64,000 bases of DNA from Cohnella endophytica (GCF_003628305.1 NZ_RBZM01000006.1:124001-188000), one strand, 5' to 3'; positions 18,270-27,152 are shown, counted from the first letter of the stretch. Numbers and translations: made by a program. The notes: generated by a model not told the origin, from the sequence alone.

Positions 18270-19172
18270 ATGATGCAAGCAACGAAAACCATTAAAAAAC
18301 GAAAAGTTAAAGGTGATGCGGGATGGGGGTATACCTTCATCGCGGTCGCATTGGTTATTTTCGCATTGTTCACGGCTTATCCGGTCGCCAGCGCTTTCAT
18401 CATCAGCTTTCAAGAATACAAACCGTTAGGCTCCACCTTTATCGGTTTCGATAATTACGTCGAAACGTTAAGCGATTCGCTCTTCTGGAAATCCATACGC
18501 ACGACTATCGTTTATACGATACTAACCGTTCCGGTAGCTTTGTTCCTTTCGTTCGCGGTGGCGATTCTGATTCTTCCGTTGAAAAAATGGATGCAAACGA
18601 CTTTTAAGGCCGTTTTCTACTTGCCTGCCGTCGCATCCGGCGTTGCGCTGTCCGTCGTATGGCTTTGGATCTTCGATCCGATGCCGTCGGGTATTCTCAA
18701 TAAGCTCATCGGCACGGTCGGCGCGGATAACCAGAACTGGCTCGGCTCCAGTAGCACGGCGATGTTATCTTTGGTTCTTATGGCTTGGCTATCCAGTCAT
18801 GGCACGAGCATCATCATCTACTTGGCCGCATTGCTAGGCATCGACAACAGCTATTACGAAGCGGCCGATCTAGATGGAGCGACTTTCCTGCAGAAGCTTC
18901 GGTACATCGTCGTTCCTTGCTTGAAGCCAACGACGTTATTCCTGCTCGTGACCGGTGTTATCGGTTCCTTCCAAGTATTCCAGAACGCTTTCCTCATGAC
19001 GGGCGGAGGCCCGGATAACGCGACCACGATGGTCGGTTTGCTGATCTTCAACAACGCATTCAAATATTTCGAATTCGGTAAAGCCGCAGCCCAATCGTTA
19101 ATATTGGCGCTTCTGATCGCCGGGGTAGCCTTGGTCCAATTCAAATTCCTGGGCAAAGAAGTGGAATATTAA
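18270..19172 (+). CDS. ABC sugar importer permease (MalF/UgpA type)
   Basis: A protein of 300 residues with six predicted TM helices. The cytoplasmic EAA-type coupling loop reads EAADLDGATFLQKLRYIVVP. It is the first of two membrane subunits of the importer. AAGAGGTG lies about 7 nt upstream of the ATG at 18270; an in-frame TTG at 18243 precedes the RBS and is rejected. No ATPase gene is present in the cluster, so a shared MsmX/MsmK-type ATPase encoded elsewhere must energise it, as is common for this transporter class in Firmicutes. Confidence 0.9.
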   Translation: MMQATKTIKKRKVKGDAGWGYTFIAVALVIFALFTAYPVASAFIISFQEYKPLGSTFIGFDNYVETLSDSLFWKSIRTTIVYTILTVPVALFLSFAVAILILPLKKWMQTTFKAVFYLPAVASGVALSVVWLWIFDPMPSGILNKLIGTVGADNQNWLGSSSTAMLSLVLMAWLSSHGTSIIIYLAALLGIDNSYYEAADLDGATFLQKLRYIVVPCLKPTTLFLLVTGVIGSFQVFQNAFLMTGGGPDNATTMVGLLIFNNAFKYFEFGKAAAQSLILALLIAGVALVQFKFLGKEVEY

Positions 19173-19190
19173 AGGAAGGGGGATCCGAAG

Positions 19191-20048
19191 ATGCTTTTCA
19201 AAAATCACGCAAGCAACAGCATGACCAAATATATTCGCAACGGCACGATTACTTTGTTATTGCTTATTTTCGCCTTGGCGACGCTGTTCCCGATTTACTT
19301 CATGATCATTTCTTCCTTAGGGGATCCCGTCGAAGCCGGAGCGATGAACTATTCGCTGTTTCCCAGCAAAATCTCCTTCGCTTCTTATAAGTTTTTCTTC
19401 GACTATAGCGCGTATTCCCTGAGATGGTTGTTCAACTCGTTGATCGTGGCGGGGACCGTGACGGTGTCCAACGTATTTTTCGCCAGCATGGCGGGTTATG
19501 CGTTTTCCAAAATTCAGTTCAAAGGCAGAGCTTTCCTGTTTACTTTGCTGCTTATCGCGATGATGATTCCGTACCAAGTCACGCAAGTGCCCTTGTATAT
19601 TCTCATCGTTAACATTTTCCACATTCAGAACACGTATAGCGCGTTGATCTTGCCGGGCTTAGTGTCCGTCTACAACATTTTCTTGGCGAAGCAATTCATG
19701 GGCTCCATTCCGAAGGAAATCATCGAAAGCGCGAAGATGGAAGGCTGCAACCAATTCCAGATTTACTGGAGAATCATTCTCCCGTTGTCCAAGACCGTCT
19801 TGGCCGTCATGGCGATTCTCACGTTCATGGAAAACTGGAATACTTTCTTCTGGCCGTTCCTCGTGACCAACACCATGGACATGCAGACGATCCAAGTCGG
19901 CTTGAAAAACTTCCGTTTCGCGAACACGACGTACTTCGCTCCGATGATGGCGGGCGCTACGATCTCGGCCTTGCCGATGTTCGTCCTGTTCTTCAGCCTG
20001 CAGAAATACTTCCTCGAAGGCGTTACCGTCGGCGCGGTGAAAGGCTAA
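19191..20048 (+). CDS. ABC sugar importer permease (MalG/AraQ type)
   Basis: A protein of 285 residues with six predicted TM helices and the coupling loop ESAKMEGCNQFQIYWRIILP. It pairs with the permease gene 18 bp upstream. RBS AAGGAAGGGGG precedes the ATG. The stop codon is 1 bp from the anmK start, so uptake and kinase genes are translated from one message. Confidence 0.9.
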   Translation: MLFKNHASNSMTKYIRNGTITLLLLIFALATLFPIYFMIISSLGDPVEAGAMNYSLFPSKISFASYKFFFDYSAYSLRWLFNSLIVAGTVTVSNVFFASMAGYAFSKIQFKGRAFLFTLLLIAMMIPYQVTQVPLYILIVNIFHIQNTYSALILPGLVSVYNIFLAKQFMGSIPKEIIESAKMEGCNQFQIYWRIILPLSKTVLAVMAILTFMENWNTFFWPFLVTNTMDMQTIQVGLKNFRFANTTYFAPMMAGATISALPMFVLFFSLQKYFLEGVTVGAVKG

Positions 20049-20049
20049 T

Positions 20050-21246
20050 ATGGACGATCGGACTAGGTTGGAAAATAGGGAGCGTTATGTCGTCGGGCTA
20101 ATGTCGGGAACGTCCGTGGACGGGATCGACGCGGCCGTCGTCCGGATTGCCGGCAAGGCGGGACAACAACCGGAAGTCAGTCTCGTAGCGTTCGAGAATC
20201 GATCTTATCCTTTGGACGTGCGAAGCGAGATTTTCGAGCTGTTCAATCCTTCCCGGGCTACGGTAGACAGGGTAGGGCGAATGAACGCGCATCTAGGCGA
20301 ACTGTATGCGCAAGCCGCGTTGTCCGTGATCGCGAAGGCCGGACTTCGGCCCGAAGACATCGCGTCTATCGGATCGCACGGACAGACGATCTATCACGCC
20401 CCGGAAGCTTATATTAGAGACGGCTTCGACCTCCGTTATACCGTTCAGATCGGCGAGGGAGCGGTCATTGCCGCAAGAACGGGCATTCCCTGCGTGACGG
20501 ATTTCCGCGTAGCCGATATGGCCGCGGGCGGGCAAGGCGCGCCGCTCGTGCCTTTCACGGAATATTTGCTCTACCGGGAAGAGAGCCGGACGCTGCTGCT
20601 CCAGAACATCGGGGGCATCGGCAACATTACGGTAATCCCGGCGGGCTGCGCGCCCGAGCAAGTGTATGCTTTCGATACGGGACCGGGAAACATGCTGATC
20701 GACGGCATCGTCACGAGACTCTATGGAGGCTCGATTACGATGGATACGGGCGGAGAGATTGCGAGAAAAGGCAACGTGAACGATGCAATGCTACGGTGGC
20801 TGCAGCAAGAGCCTTACTACGCGTCCCCGTTGCCCAAATCGACGGGCCGGGAAAGATTCGGCTCCGATTACGTCGAAGACCTGCTTCGCTATCAGCGGGA
20901 ACATGGTTTGTCGTCCGAAGATCTCGTCGCGACGGTCACCAAGCTGACGGCTTGGTCTATCGGCGACGCCTATCGCCGTTTCGTGCGAAGCGAGAATCCG
21001 GCGGACGAGATGCTCGTAGGCGGAGGGGGGAGCTACAACCCGACGCTTATCGGATTCTTGAAGCAAGAGATGGAGCCGATGGGCGTTCGCGTACGGATAC
21101 AGGAAGAAATCGGCCTGAGCAGCGACGCCAAAGAGGCGATCGCCTTCGCGTTGTTGGCCGATTATACGATCGCCCGATTGCCTAACAATTTACCTAGCGT
21201 CACGGGCGCAAGCCGAGCCGTCGTCATGGGGAAAGTATCATACTAG
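20050..21246 (+). CDS. anmK: Anhydro-N-acetylmuramic acid kinase
   Basis: A protein of 398 residues, the usual AnmK length. The N-terminal GLMSGTSVDGIDAA motif, PHGQT-like SIGSHGQTIYH and the FDTGPGNMLID motif are diagnostic. AnmK opens the 1,6-anhydro ring and phosphorylates O6, giving MurNAc-6-P, the MurQ substrate. AnhydroMurNAc arises from lytic transglycosylases, including the spore-germination enzyme SleB, and from phage or Gram-negative wall turnover. Its place directly after the importer genes suggests that imported anhydro-sugar is a substrate (inference). Confidence 0.95.
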   Translation: MDDRTRLENRERYVVGLMSGTSVDGIDAAVVRIAGKAGQQPEVSLVAFENRSYPLDVRSEIFELFNPSRATVDRVGRMNAHLGELYAQAALSVIAKAGLRPEDIASIGSHGQTIYHAPEAYIRDGFDLRYTVQIGEGAVIAARTGIPCVTDFRVADMAAGGQGAPLVPFTEYLLYREESRTLLLQNIGGIGNITVIPAGCAPEQVYAFDTGPGNMLIDGIVTRLYGGSITMDTGGEIARKGNVNDAMLRWLQQEPYYASPLPKSTGRERFGSDYVEDLLRYQREHGLSSEDLVATVTKLTAWSIGDAYRRFVRSENPADEMLVGGGGSYNPTLIGFLKQEMEPMGVRVRIQEEIGLSSDAKEAIAFALLADYTIARLPNNLPSVTGASRAVVMGKVSY

Positions 21247-21257
21247 CGGAAAGCGCG

Positions 21258-22253
21258 GTGGGTACGGTGGAACGATTGAGGATCAGCGCTTACGAAAGGC
21301 GTTATTTGCGGCAAACGATCGAGCTGTGGAACTTGGAAGCCGTGCAAGAAGATTATAAGGAGCTCGACGAAGAAAGCTTCGATCGTATTTTCGCGGGCAA
21401 TCCTTATTTCGATAAGTTTAACGCCTTCTTGCTGCTAGATTCGGAAGATCAAGTGAAGGGCTTCGCATGCGGATGCACGGGGGAGGATTTGCCCTTGGGC
21501 GATACGGCCGGCTATCTTACTTGCGTCGTGATCGCCGGCGAATTCCGGAACGACGAGAATTACGGTTTGCTGCTGGACGAGATTGAGCGTCGGTTCTTGG
21601 ATTTAGGCAAGAAACAATCCGATGTCCTGTTCTTTAACCCGATGATGCTGCCGTGGACGATACCGGGCACTCCGAAGCACGAGCACAATAATGCTCCCGG
21701 AGTCCCGCTCGAAGGGGAGCTTTACGGTTTCTTGCTTCGACGAGGTTATGTTGAGCGGGCGAAGGAAAACGCCATGTACTTAGAACTTTCGGGCTTCTCC
21801 ATTCCGGAAGAGATTCGGGCGAAAGAGGAGAAGGCGAGAGCGGACTCCTATGAAGTCGAGCTATACGATCCGAACAAGCACGAAGGATTGGACCGCATGC
21901 TCGGCGGGTTAAACAATCCGCTATGGATCAAGGAAATTTCGCGAAGCGCGGCCGAAGGCGTACCTTTCGTCCTTGCGGCGAAGGATGGAACTGCCGTCGG
22001 TTTCGCGGGTCCGGTCATCCGTCAGGACAACGGTAGAGGTTATTTCGCCGGAATCGGCGTGTTGCCCGAGCATGAAGGACATGGACTGGGCAGCATTTTG
22101 TTCTTCAAGCTATGCGAAGCGTTCCGGCAGATCGGGACGGAATATATGTCTCTCTACACGGGAAGCACGAATCCGGCGATCCGAATCTACGAGAAAGCCG
22201 GATTCCGAACGGTCAAACAATTTGCGGTGATGCGAAGGGAGCTCTTGCGATGA
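21258..22253 (+). CDS. GNAT-family N-acetyltransferase, tandem-domain
   Basis: A protein of 331 residues, about twice one GNAT domain. The C-terminal half has a clear acetyl-CoA motif (GVLPEHEGHGLGSILF, about residues 275-290) and the CEAFRQIGTEYMSLYTG beta-5 region; the N-terminal half looks like a degenerate GNAT fold. The substrate is unknown. It overlaps the PIG-L deacetylase gene by 4 bp (ATGA), so an acetyltransferase and a deacetylase are translationally coupled inside a muropeptide operon. The start is uncertain: GTG at 21258 or GTG at 21267; neither has a strong RBS. Confidence 0.75.
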   Translation: MGTVERLRISAYERRYLRQTIELWNLEAVQEDYKELDEESFDRIFAGNPYFDKFNAFLLLDSEDQVKGFACGCTGEDLPLGDTAGYLTCVVIAGEFRNDENYGLLLDEIERRFLDLGKKQSDVLFFNPMMLPWTIPGTPKHEHNNAPGVPLEGELYGFLLRRGYVERAKENAMYLELSGFSIPEEIRAKEEKARADSYEVELYDPNKHEGLDRMLGGLNNPLWIKEISRSAAEGVPFVLAAKDGTAVGFAGPVIRQDNGRGYFAGIGVLPEHEGHGLGSILFFKLCEAFRQIGTEYMSLYTGSTNPAIRIYEKAGFRTVKQFAVMRRELLR

Positions 22254-22957
22254 GCGATCAACGACTGACGATATTGGGAATCGGCGGACACGTAGGCGAT
22301 ATGGAATTAACGGCTGGCGGCGTATTGGCGAGCCACTCCTTAAAGGGCGACCGGATCGTAACGTTGGCGCTGACGGCGGGTGAGCGCGGCGTGCCGGCAG
22401 GCCGGGATCTTGCGGATTACCGCGCGCAGAAGGTGCGGGAAGCCGAACAATTCGCGGAAATGCTAGGCGGCGAAGCGATCGTATTCGAAACTCCGGACGG
22501 AGAGCTTCAAGATAGCGAAGAGATGCGTTACCGGGTATGCGACGTTATCCGTCAAGTAAAGCCGAACGTCATCATTACCCACTTCAAGAACAGCATGCAC
22601 AAGGATCATATGACGACTCATCGGATCGTGAACGACGCCCGGTTTTTCGCCGGTCTGGCCGCCATGAAGCGGGAACTGCCTTCCCATTTCGCCTCCAAGC
22701 TGTATTACGCGGAGAACTGGGAGGATGCGGTCGACTATAAGCCGTACGTATACGTCGACTTCAACGAAGAAGCTTACGAGCTATGGGTCAAAGCCGTTTC
22801 CCAGCACTGGTTCGTGACGGGCAGCAAGTCGTTCCCGTATTTGGAGTATTACAAGCATTTGGCCAGAGTTCGCGGAATCGAAGCCAGGAAACAATACGCG
22901 GAGACGTTCATGGTACCGGAAGAAACGATGCGCGTCTTGCAGGGCGGCTTGGTATGA
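22250..22957 (+). CDS. PIG-L/LmbE-family deacetylase with altered catalytic motif
   Basis: A protein of 235 residues. The LmbE fold is recognisable, with metal ligands His14 and Asp17 in GGHVGDMELTAGG and the third-ligand segment MHKDHMTTHR at about 116-125. Characterised deacetylases (MshB, BshB) have AHPDDxE; here the first Asp, their general base, is Gly16. This may define a subfamily with another base, or a non-hydrolytic role. Position between GNAT and NamZ genes suggests an N-acetyl amino-sugar substrate. It starts by ATGA overlap with the GNAT gene and ends by ATGA overlap with namZ. Confidence 0.8.
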   Translation: MSDQRLTILGIGGHVGDMELTAGGVLASHSLKGDRIVTLALTAGERGVPAGRDLADYRAQKVREAEQFAEMLGGEAIVFETPDGELQDSEEMRYRVCDVIRQVKPNVIITHFKNSMHKDHMTTHRIVNDARFFAGLAAMKRELPSHFASKLYYAENWEDAVDYKPYVYVDFNEEAYELWVKAVSQHWFVTGSKSFPYLEYYKHLARVRGIEARKQYAETFMVPEETMRVLQGGLV

Positions 22958-24093
22958 TTCTGAACGGAATCGATCGTATCGGACAATACGCGCATTTGTT
23001 CCAAGGCAAAAGAATCGGATTGATCACGTCGCCGACAGGGCTTGCCGAAGACTTCCGGTCGACCATTCAGATCTTGCACGATCGCTTCCGTCTGACAGCC
23101 CTATTTTCTCCCGAGCATGGCGTTCGGGGGGATCAGGATGCCGGAGGTTTGGTGGACACTTACATCGACGATCAGACGGGCGTTCCGGTCCATAGCTTGT
23201 ACCGCAAAGATTCCAAACGTCTCACTTCCGAAATGTTGGACGAGGTCGACCTCGTCGTCTACGACATTCAGGACGTCGGCATTCGTTATTATACATTCAT
23301 CTACACGATGTTATATGCTTTGGAAGATTGCGCGAAAGCCGGCAAGGAGTTTGTCGTGCTTGACCGAATCAATCCGCTGGATGGCGTAACCGTAGAAGGT
23401 AACGTGCTGAAGCCGGGTTTTCACTCGTTCGTCGGCAATTATCCTCTGAGCGTACGCTACGGTTTAACCGCAGGAGAGATCGCCACGATGGCTAACGACG
23501 AGATGGGCTGGCAATGCCGACTGCATGTCGTCCCTTGCGACGGTTGGGAGAGGAGCATGGTATTTCCCGACACGGGCCGCATCTGGGTGCAGCCTTCTTT
23601 GGGCATCCCGCGCTTTCAAACCGCGCTGCTCTATGGCGGGACGTGTTTGTTCGAGGGAACGAACCTATCGGAAGGACGGGGGACTACTTTCCCATTCGAA
23701 ATGATCGGAGCGCCTTTCATCGATGCGCAGCGACTCGCGGACGAGATGAACGGATATCGTCTTCCGGGCGTGATTTTCCGTCCGGCGTATTTCAAGCCGA
23801 CGGCTTCCAAACATCAAGGGGAGCATTGCGGAGGCGTTCAGCTTCACGTGACCGACGAACGCGCGGTTCAAGCCGTGGCGACCGGGGTGACATTGATGTA
23901 CGCCGTCAAACGCAACTACGAGCAATTCGCTTTCTTGCCGCCGCTGAAGGAAGGCTCGCGTCCGTTCATCGATCTGTTGGGCGGGGATAGTCTCTACCGG
24001 GACGACAACGTAGACGTCGCCGCGTTGCTTGAACATTTTCAAGAAGAGAGTAAAGCGTTCGCGGTTAGGAAGCAACGCTATCATCTATATTAA
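22954..24093 (+). CDS. namZ: Exo-beta-N-acetylmuramidase (GH171, DUF1343)
   Basis: A protein of 379 residues matching Bacillus subtilis YbbC/NamZ. Motifs include SPEHGVRG (Glu54-His55), VVYDIQDVGIRYYTFIYTM, and a C-terminal region with FRPAYFKPTASKHQG. NamZ removes MurNAc from the non-reducing end of peptidoglycan strands and works alternately with NagZ. No signal peptide is evident, so it may act on imported oligomers or leave by another route; B. subtilis NamZ is exported. The ATG overlaps the PIG-L stop (ATGA), and nagZ follows 14 bp later. Confidence 0.92.
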   Translation: MILNGIDRIGQYAHLFQGKRIGLITSPTGLAEDFRSTIQILHDRFRLTALFSPEHGVRGDQDAGGLVDTYIDDQTGVPVHSLYRKDSKRLTSEMLDEVDLVVYDIQDVGIRYYTFIYTMLYALEDCAKAGKEFVVLDRINPLDGVTVEGNVLKPGFHSFVGNYPLSVRYGLTAGEIATMANDEMGWQCRLHVVPCDGWERSMVFPDTGRIWVQPSLGIPRFQTALLYGGTCLFEGTNLSEGRGTTFPFEMIGAPFIDAQRLADEMNGYRLPGVIFRPAYFKPTASKHQGEHCGGVQLHVTDERAVQAVATGVTLMYAVKRNYEQFAFLPPLKEGSRPFIDLLGGDSLYRDDNVDVAALLEHFQEESKAFAVRKQRYHLY

Positions 24094-24107
24094 TGGAGAG
24101 ATCAAGC

Positions 24108-25676
24108 ATGAAAACTCTGACGTTAAGGGAAAAGATCGGCCAGCTCATCGTTGCCGGATTCCCGGCGCCCAGCCTAACCGAGGATTTGAAACGGCTGATC
24201 CGGGATTACAAAATCGGGAATGTCATCTTGTTCTCTCATAACATAGAGAACAAGCAGCAGCTTCGGTCCTTGTGCGACGAGCTGCAAAGCTCGATTACGG
24301 AGCATACGGGATATCCCGCGCTTATCTCGATCGACCAAGAAGGAGGCCGGGTGACCCGTCTTCCGGCGGACGCCTCCAACGTGCCGGGCGCGATGGCGAT
24401 CGCCTCGACTGGGCGTCCGGAGAACGCGTATGCCGCCGGACGATTGACGGCGCGCGAACTGCGCGCGCTCGGCGTGAATTTCAATCTTGCTCCCGTGCTG
24501 GACATTAACAACAATAAGCTGAATCCGGTCATCAACGTTAGAGCTTACGGGGATACCGCGGAGACGGTGGAAACTTACGGCTTGCAGATGATGAACGGTT
24601 TGCGCGACGGTGGCGTTCTTACGGCGGTGAAGCATTTCCCCGGGCATGGCGATACGGCGGTCGATTCGCACCTGGGCTTGCCTACGATAGACAAGACGCT
24701 GGAGGAGTTGCTGGAGCTTGAGCTTAAGCCTTTCCAAGCGGCGATAGACGCCGGAGCCGAGGGCTTAACGATCGCGCATATTTTGTACCCGCGGATCGAG
24801 CCGGAACGAGTTCCCGCGACGATGTCGAGGGCGATCGTGACAGATCTGCTCAAGATGAAAATGGGTTATCGGGGACTCGTCATTTCCGATTGCCTCGAGA
24901 TGGATGCGATCAAGAAGTATTACGGCACGGCGAACGGAGCTCTGGGCGCGCTCCAAGCGGGCGTGCATCAGGTATTCGTCAGCCATTCGGCGCAGCTTGT
25001 CATAGAGACGGTGGAGACGATCGAGAATGCCGTCGCCTCCGGCGAGCTCGCGATGTCCGTCTTGGACGAAGCAGTCCAAGAAGTGCTGCGTTGGAAAGAG
25101 AAATACGGGCGCGTCGAGACGGACGAACTGTCCGTCGTCGGCTGCGAGGATCACTGCCGTGCGATCGCGGCGATTAGCGAAGAGAGCATTTGCTTGGTGC
25201 GAGGCAGCTTAGCGCCCGTTCGCAAGGGGGATGCCTCCGACACGTTCTTCGTCGGCAGCACGCCTTACCGGACGGATCTCGCTTCCAGCGTCGCGCGTAC
25301 GGATCTGAACTTCCCTGCGACGATGGGCAAGGCGTTCTCCGCCGCCCACGCTTTGATCGGCATCGATCCGGATGACGGCGAGATCGAGCGGACCGTTGCT
25401 TTGATCGAGTCGGGTCGGCATACTCGCGTTGTCATCGGATTGTACAACGGCCGCGAGAACGCCGGGCAGCTGAAGCTCGCGAACCGCTTGATCGCGAACG
25501 GGCTTCGGGTTACGGCCGTCGCGCTTGGCAAACCCTACGATCTGGAGCTTCTCGAAGGAGAGTTCTGCGGCTTGGCCGCTTTCGAATACACCTCGCTCGC
25601 CCTTGTTTCCTTGGTCAGGATTTTGGGCGGAGAAGTCGTCCCGACGGGCAGATTAAGCGTTGCGGGCGAACGATAA
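24108..25676 (+). CDS. nagZ: Beta-N-acetylglucosaminidase (GH3)
   Basis: A protein of 522 residues: a GH3 barrel with ISIDQEGGRVTRLP, the substrate loop motif KHFPGHGDTAVDSH (Lys175-Asp182 region; the His/Asp dyad is the acid/base in Bacillus NagZ) and nucleophile region VISDCLEMDAI, then a C-terminal domain of about 180 residues as in B. subtilis NagZ. It releases terminal GlcNAc from GlcNAc-MurNAc units. No signal peptide is seen, so it is probably cytoplasmic, unlike the secreted B. subtilis enzyme. Start at 24108, with GGAGAG 8 nt upstream, rather than the ATG at 24093 that overlaps the namZ stop. Confidence 0.93.
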   Translation: MKTLTLREKIGQLIVAGFPAPSLTEDLKRLIRDYKIGNVILFSHNIENKQQLRSLCDELQSSITEHTGYPALISIDQEGGRVTRLPADASNVPGAMAIASTGRPENAYAAGRLTARELRALGVNFNLAPVLDINNNKLNPVINVRAYGDTAETVETYGLQMMNGLRDGGVLTAVKHFPGHGDTAVDSHLGLPTIDKTLEELLELELKPFQAAIDAGAEGLTIAHILYPRIEPERVPATMSRAIVTDLLKMKMGYRGLVISDCLEMDAIKKYYGTANGALGALQAGVHQVFVSHSAQLVIETVETIENAVASGELAMSVLDEAVQEVLRWKEKYGRVETDELSVVGCEDHCRAIAAISEESICLVRGSLAPVRKGDASDTFFVGSTPYRTDLASSVARTDLNFPATMGKAFSAAHALIGIDPDDGEIERTVALIESGRHTRVVIGLYNGRENAGQLKLANRLIANGLRVTAVALGKPYDLELLEGEFCGLAAFEYTSLALVSLVRILGGEVVPTGRLSVAGER

Positions 25677-25691
25677 GGACGTGAACGGAAG

Positions 25692-26600
25692 ATGAAATAC
25701 GTGGCCGGATTGGATGGCGGAGGAACGAAAACCGCCGTGACCGTCGCCGACGAGAACGGCAAGACGGTGCGTACCTTCGTTACTGGCGCGATCAACTATA
25801 ACGGGCAAGACGAGATCAGCATTCGGGATAGCTTCCGGCGGATCATGGCGGAGATCGGCGACGCCTGCGGCGGGTTGGCCCATTGCGTGCAGATTTGCAT
25901 CGGCGCGGCCGGCGTCAGCAATCCGACGGTTCATGATCGGATAACGGCAAACGTTAGGGAATCCGGCTACGAAGGCGGCTTGCTCATCGTCGGCGACCAG
26001 GAGACGGCTCTGTGCGGGGCGCTTGGAACGACCCACGGCATGATTCTGATCGCGGGCACCGGATCGATCTGTTTCGGCAGGAACGAAGCCGATCTCACTC
26101 ATCGCGCGGGCGGTTGCGGCCATCTGATCGACGACGAGGGGAGCGGCTACAGCATCGGTCGCGACCTAATGACTGCGGTCGTTAAGGCAAATGACGGTCG
26201 GATCGCTCCGACGCTCATAACCGATTTGGTATTCGGGCGGCTGGGAATGGAGTCGGTACGGGAACTGATCGGATTCGCGCACGATAAGAAGACGAACAAG
26301 AAGGACATCGCGGCGCTTGCGCCGCTGCTGTCGGAAGCGTGCGAAGCGGGAGATGCTTCGGCGCTGGAAATTGTTCGGAAGAGCGCGGCGTCTTTGCTGG
26401 AGCTGGTCGTCCCGGTGGCGAACACGCTCGACATGAGCGCGGGAAATCTCGTTCTAGCGGGCAGCGTGCTGCTCAAGAACGCGTTTATTCGGATCGCGTT
26501 CGAAGGTCGGCTGAAGGAAGCCTATCCGAACATGCGCTGCGTGTCCGCTCCGGAGGATGCATCCCAAGGCGCGGTGACGATGGCTTTAAGCCGATTATAA
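25692..26600 (+). CDS. BadF-type N-acetylmuramic acid/N-acetylglucosamine kinase (MurK-like)
   Basis: A protein of 302 residues with the ASKHA kinase motifs AGLDGGGTKTAVTVAD (residues 5-20), GDQETALCGAL, LIAGTGSICFG and LAGSVLLKN. The closest functional precedent is clostridial MurK, which phosphorylates both MurNAc and GlcNAc at O6 in the cytoplasm. With an ABC importer instead of a MurP PTS, this step is what makes MurNAc-6-P for MurQ. It is the last gene of the operon, 15 bp after nagZ, and ends before a strong terminator. Confidence 0.85.
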   Translation: MKYVAGLDGGGTKTAVTVADENGKTVRTFVTGAINYNGQDEISIRDSFRRIMAEIGDACGGLAHCVQICIGAAGVSNPTVHDRITANVRESGYEGGLLIVGDQETALCGALGTTHGMILIAGTGSICFGRNEADLTHRAGGCGHLIDDEGSGYSIGRDLMTAVVKANDGRIAPTLITDLVFGRLGMESVRELIGFAHDKKTNKKDIAALAPLLSEACEAGDASALEIVRKSAASLLELVVPVANTLDMSAGNLVLAGSVLLKNAFIRIAFEGRLKEAYPNMRCVSAPEDASQGAVTMALSRL

Positions 26601-26622
26601 TCGCATAGCTGTGCGTATTCGG

Positions 26623-26667
26623 CCCTCGCCGCGAAAGGTTTCTCGCGGCGAGGGTTGTTTGTGTTTT
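26623..26667 (+). terminator. Terminator of the murQ operon
   Basis: CCCTCGCCGCGA pairs with TCGCGGCGAGGG over an 8-nt loop, followed by TTGTTTGTGTTTTT. Confidence 0.9.
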
Positions 26668-26676
26668 TGCGTAAAA

Positions 26677-26698
26677 AAACCTTCCGGAAGGAAGGTTT
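26677..26698 (-). terminator. Terminator of the SRPBCC gene
   Basis: AAACCTTCC pairs with GGAAGGTTT over a 4-nt loop; read leftward it is followed by a run of T. It is back-to-back with the murQ operon terminator. Confidence 0.8.
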
Positions 26699-26723
26699 AA
26701 TTGAATGTGATCAAGAATTGTTC

Positions 26724-27152
26724 TTATTTAGAAGATTCGCTATATTTTTTGAAGTTGTCCAGAATCGCCTGAAAGCCTGCTTGTTGCATTTCGATGGGGT
26801 TGGTGGATTCTGCTTCAAAGGTTTCAATTACTTTAGTATCGTTATCTTGGCTAATAAAAGTAATCGCTACTTTTCTTCCGTCACCAATCGTGTAAGAAAT
26901 AAACTCGTTTATTCTCACTTCATCATAAACGCCGCCAAAATCAAATCCAAAGCTGCCATCCTTGGCTTCCATTCTGGTTACAAAGCTCCCGCCAGCCCGC
27001 AAATCATTTTCGGCATTTGGCGCATGCCAGTCATCGGAAGCGAAACACCATTTTGTTATATGCTGCGGCTCCGTCCAATAACTCCACACATCCCCAACCG
27101 GCTTATGAACTGTAGTTTCTACCGTCAATGTTACGCGATTACCTGTTTCCAT
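26724..27152 (-). CDS. SRPBCC/AHSA1-domain protein
   Basis: A protein of 142 residues with the START-like helix-grip fold of the AHSA1 (activator of Hsp90 ATPase homologue 1-like) family: the N-terminal VTLTVETTVHKPVGDVW strand-helix, WTEPQHITKW, and a C-terminal amphipathic helix. Such proteins bind small hydrophobic ligands; the function of this one is unknown. The start is the ATG at 27152 with GAGGTGG upstream; the in-frame GTG at 27170 lies inside that RBS. Base composition is more AT-rich than the salvage operon. Confidence 0.8.
   Translation of the reverse strand: METGNRVTLTVETTVHKPVGDVWSYWTEPQHITKWCFASDDWHAPNAENDLRAGGSFVTRMEAKDGSFGFDFGGVYDEVRINEFISYTIGDGRKVAITFISQDNDTKVIETFEAESTNPIEMQQAGFQAILDNFKKYSESSK

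Noticed and set aside
12143..26600. Chitin-utilisation operon instead of peptidoglycan salvage
   Set aside because: MurQ, AnmK and NamZ act on MurNAc derivatives, and no chitinase or chitobiose phosphorylase gene is present.
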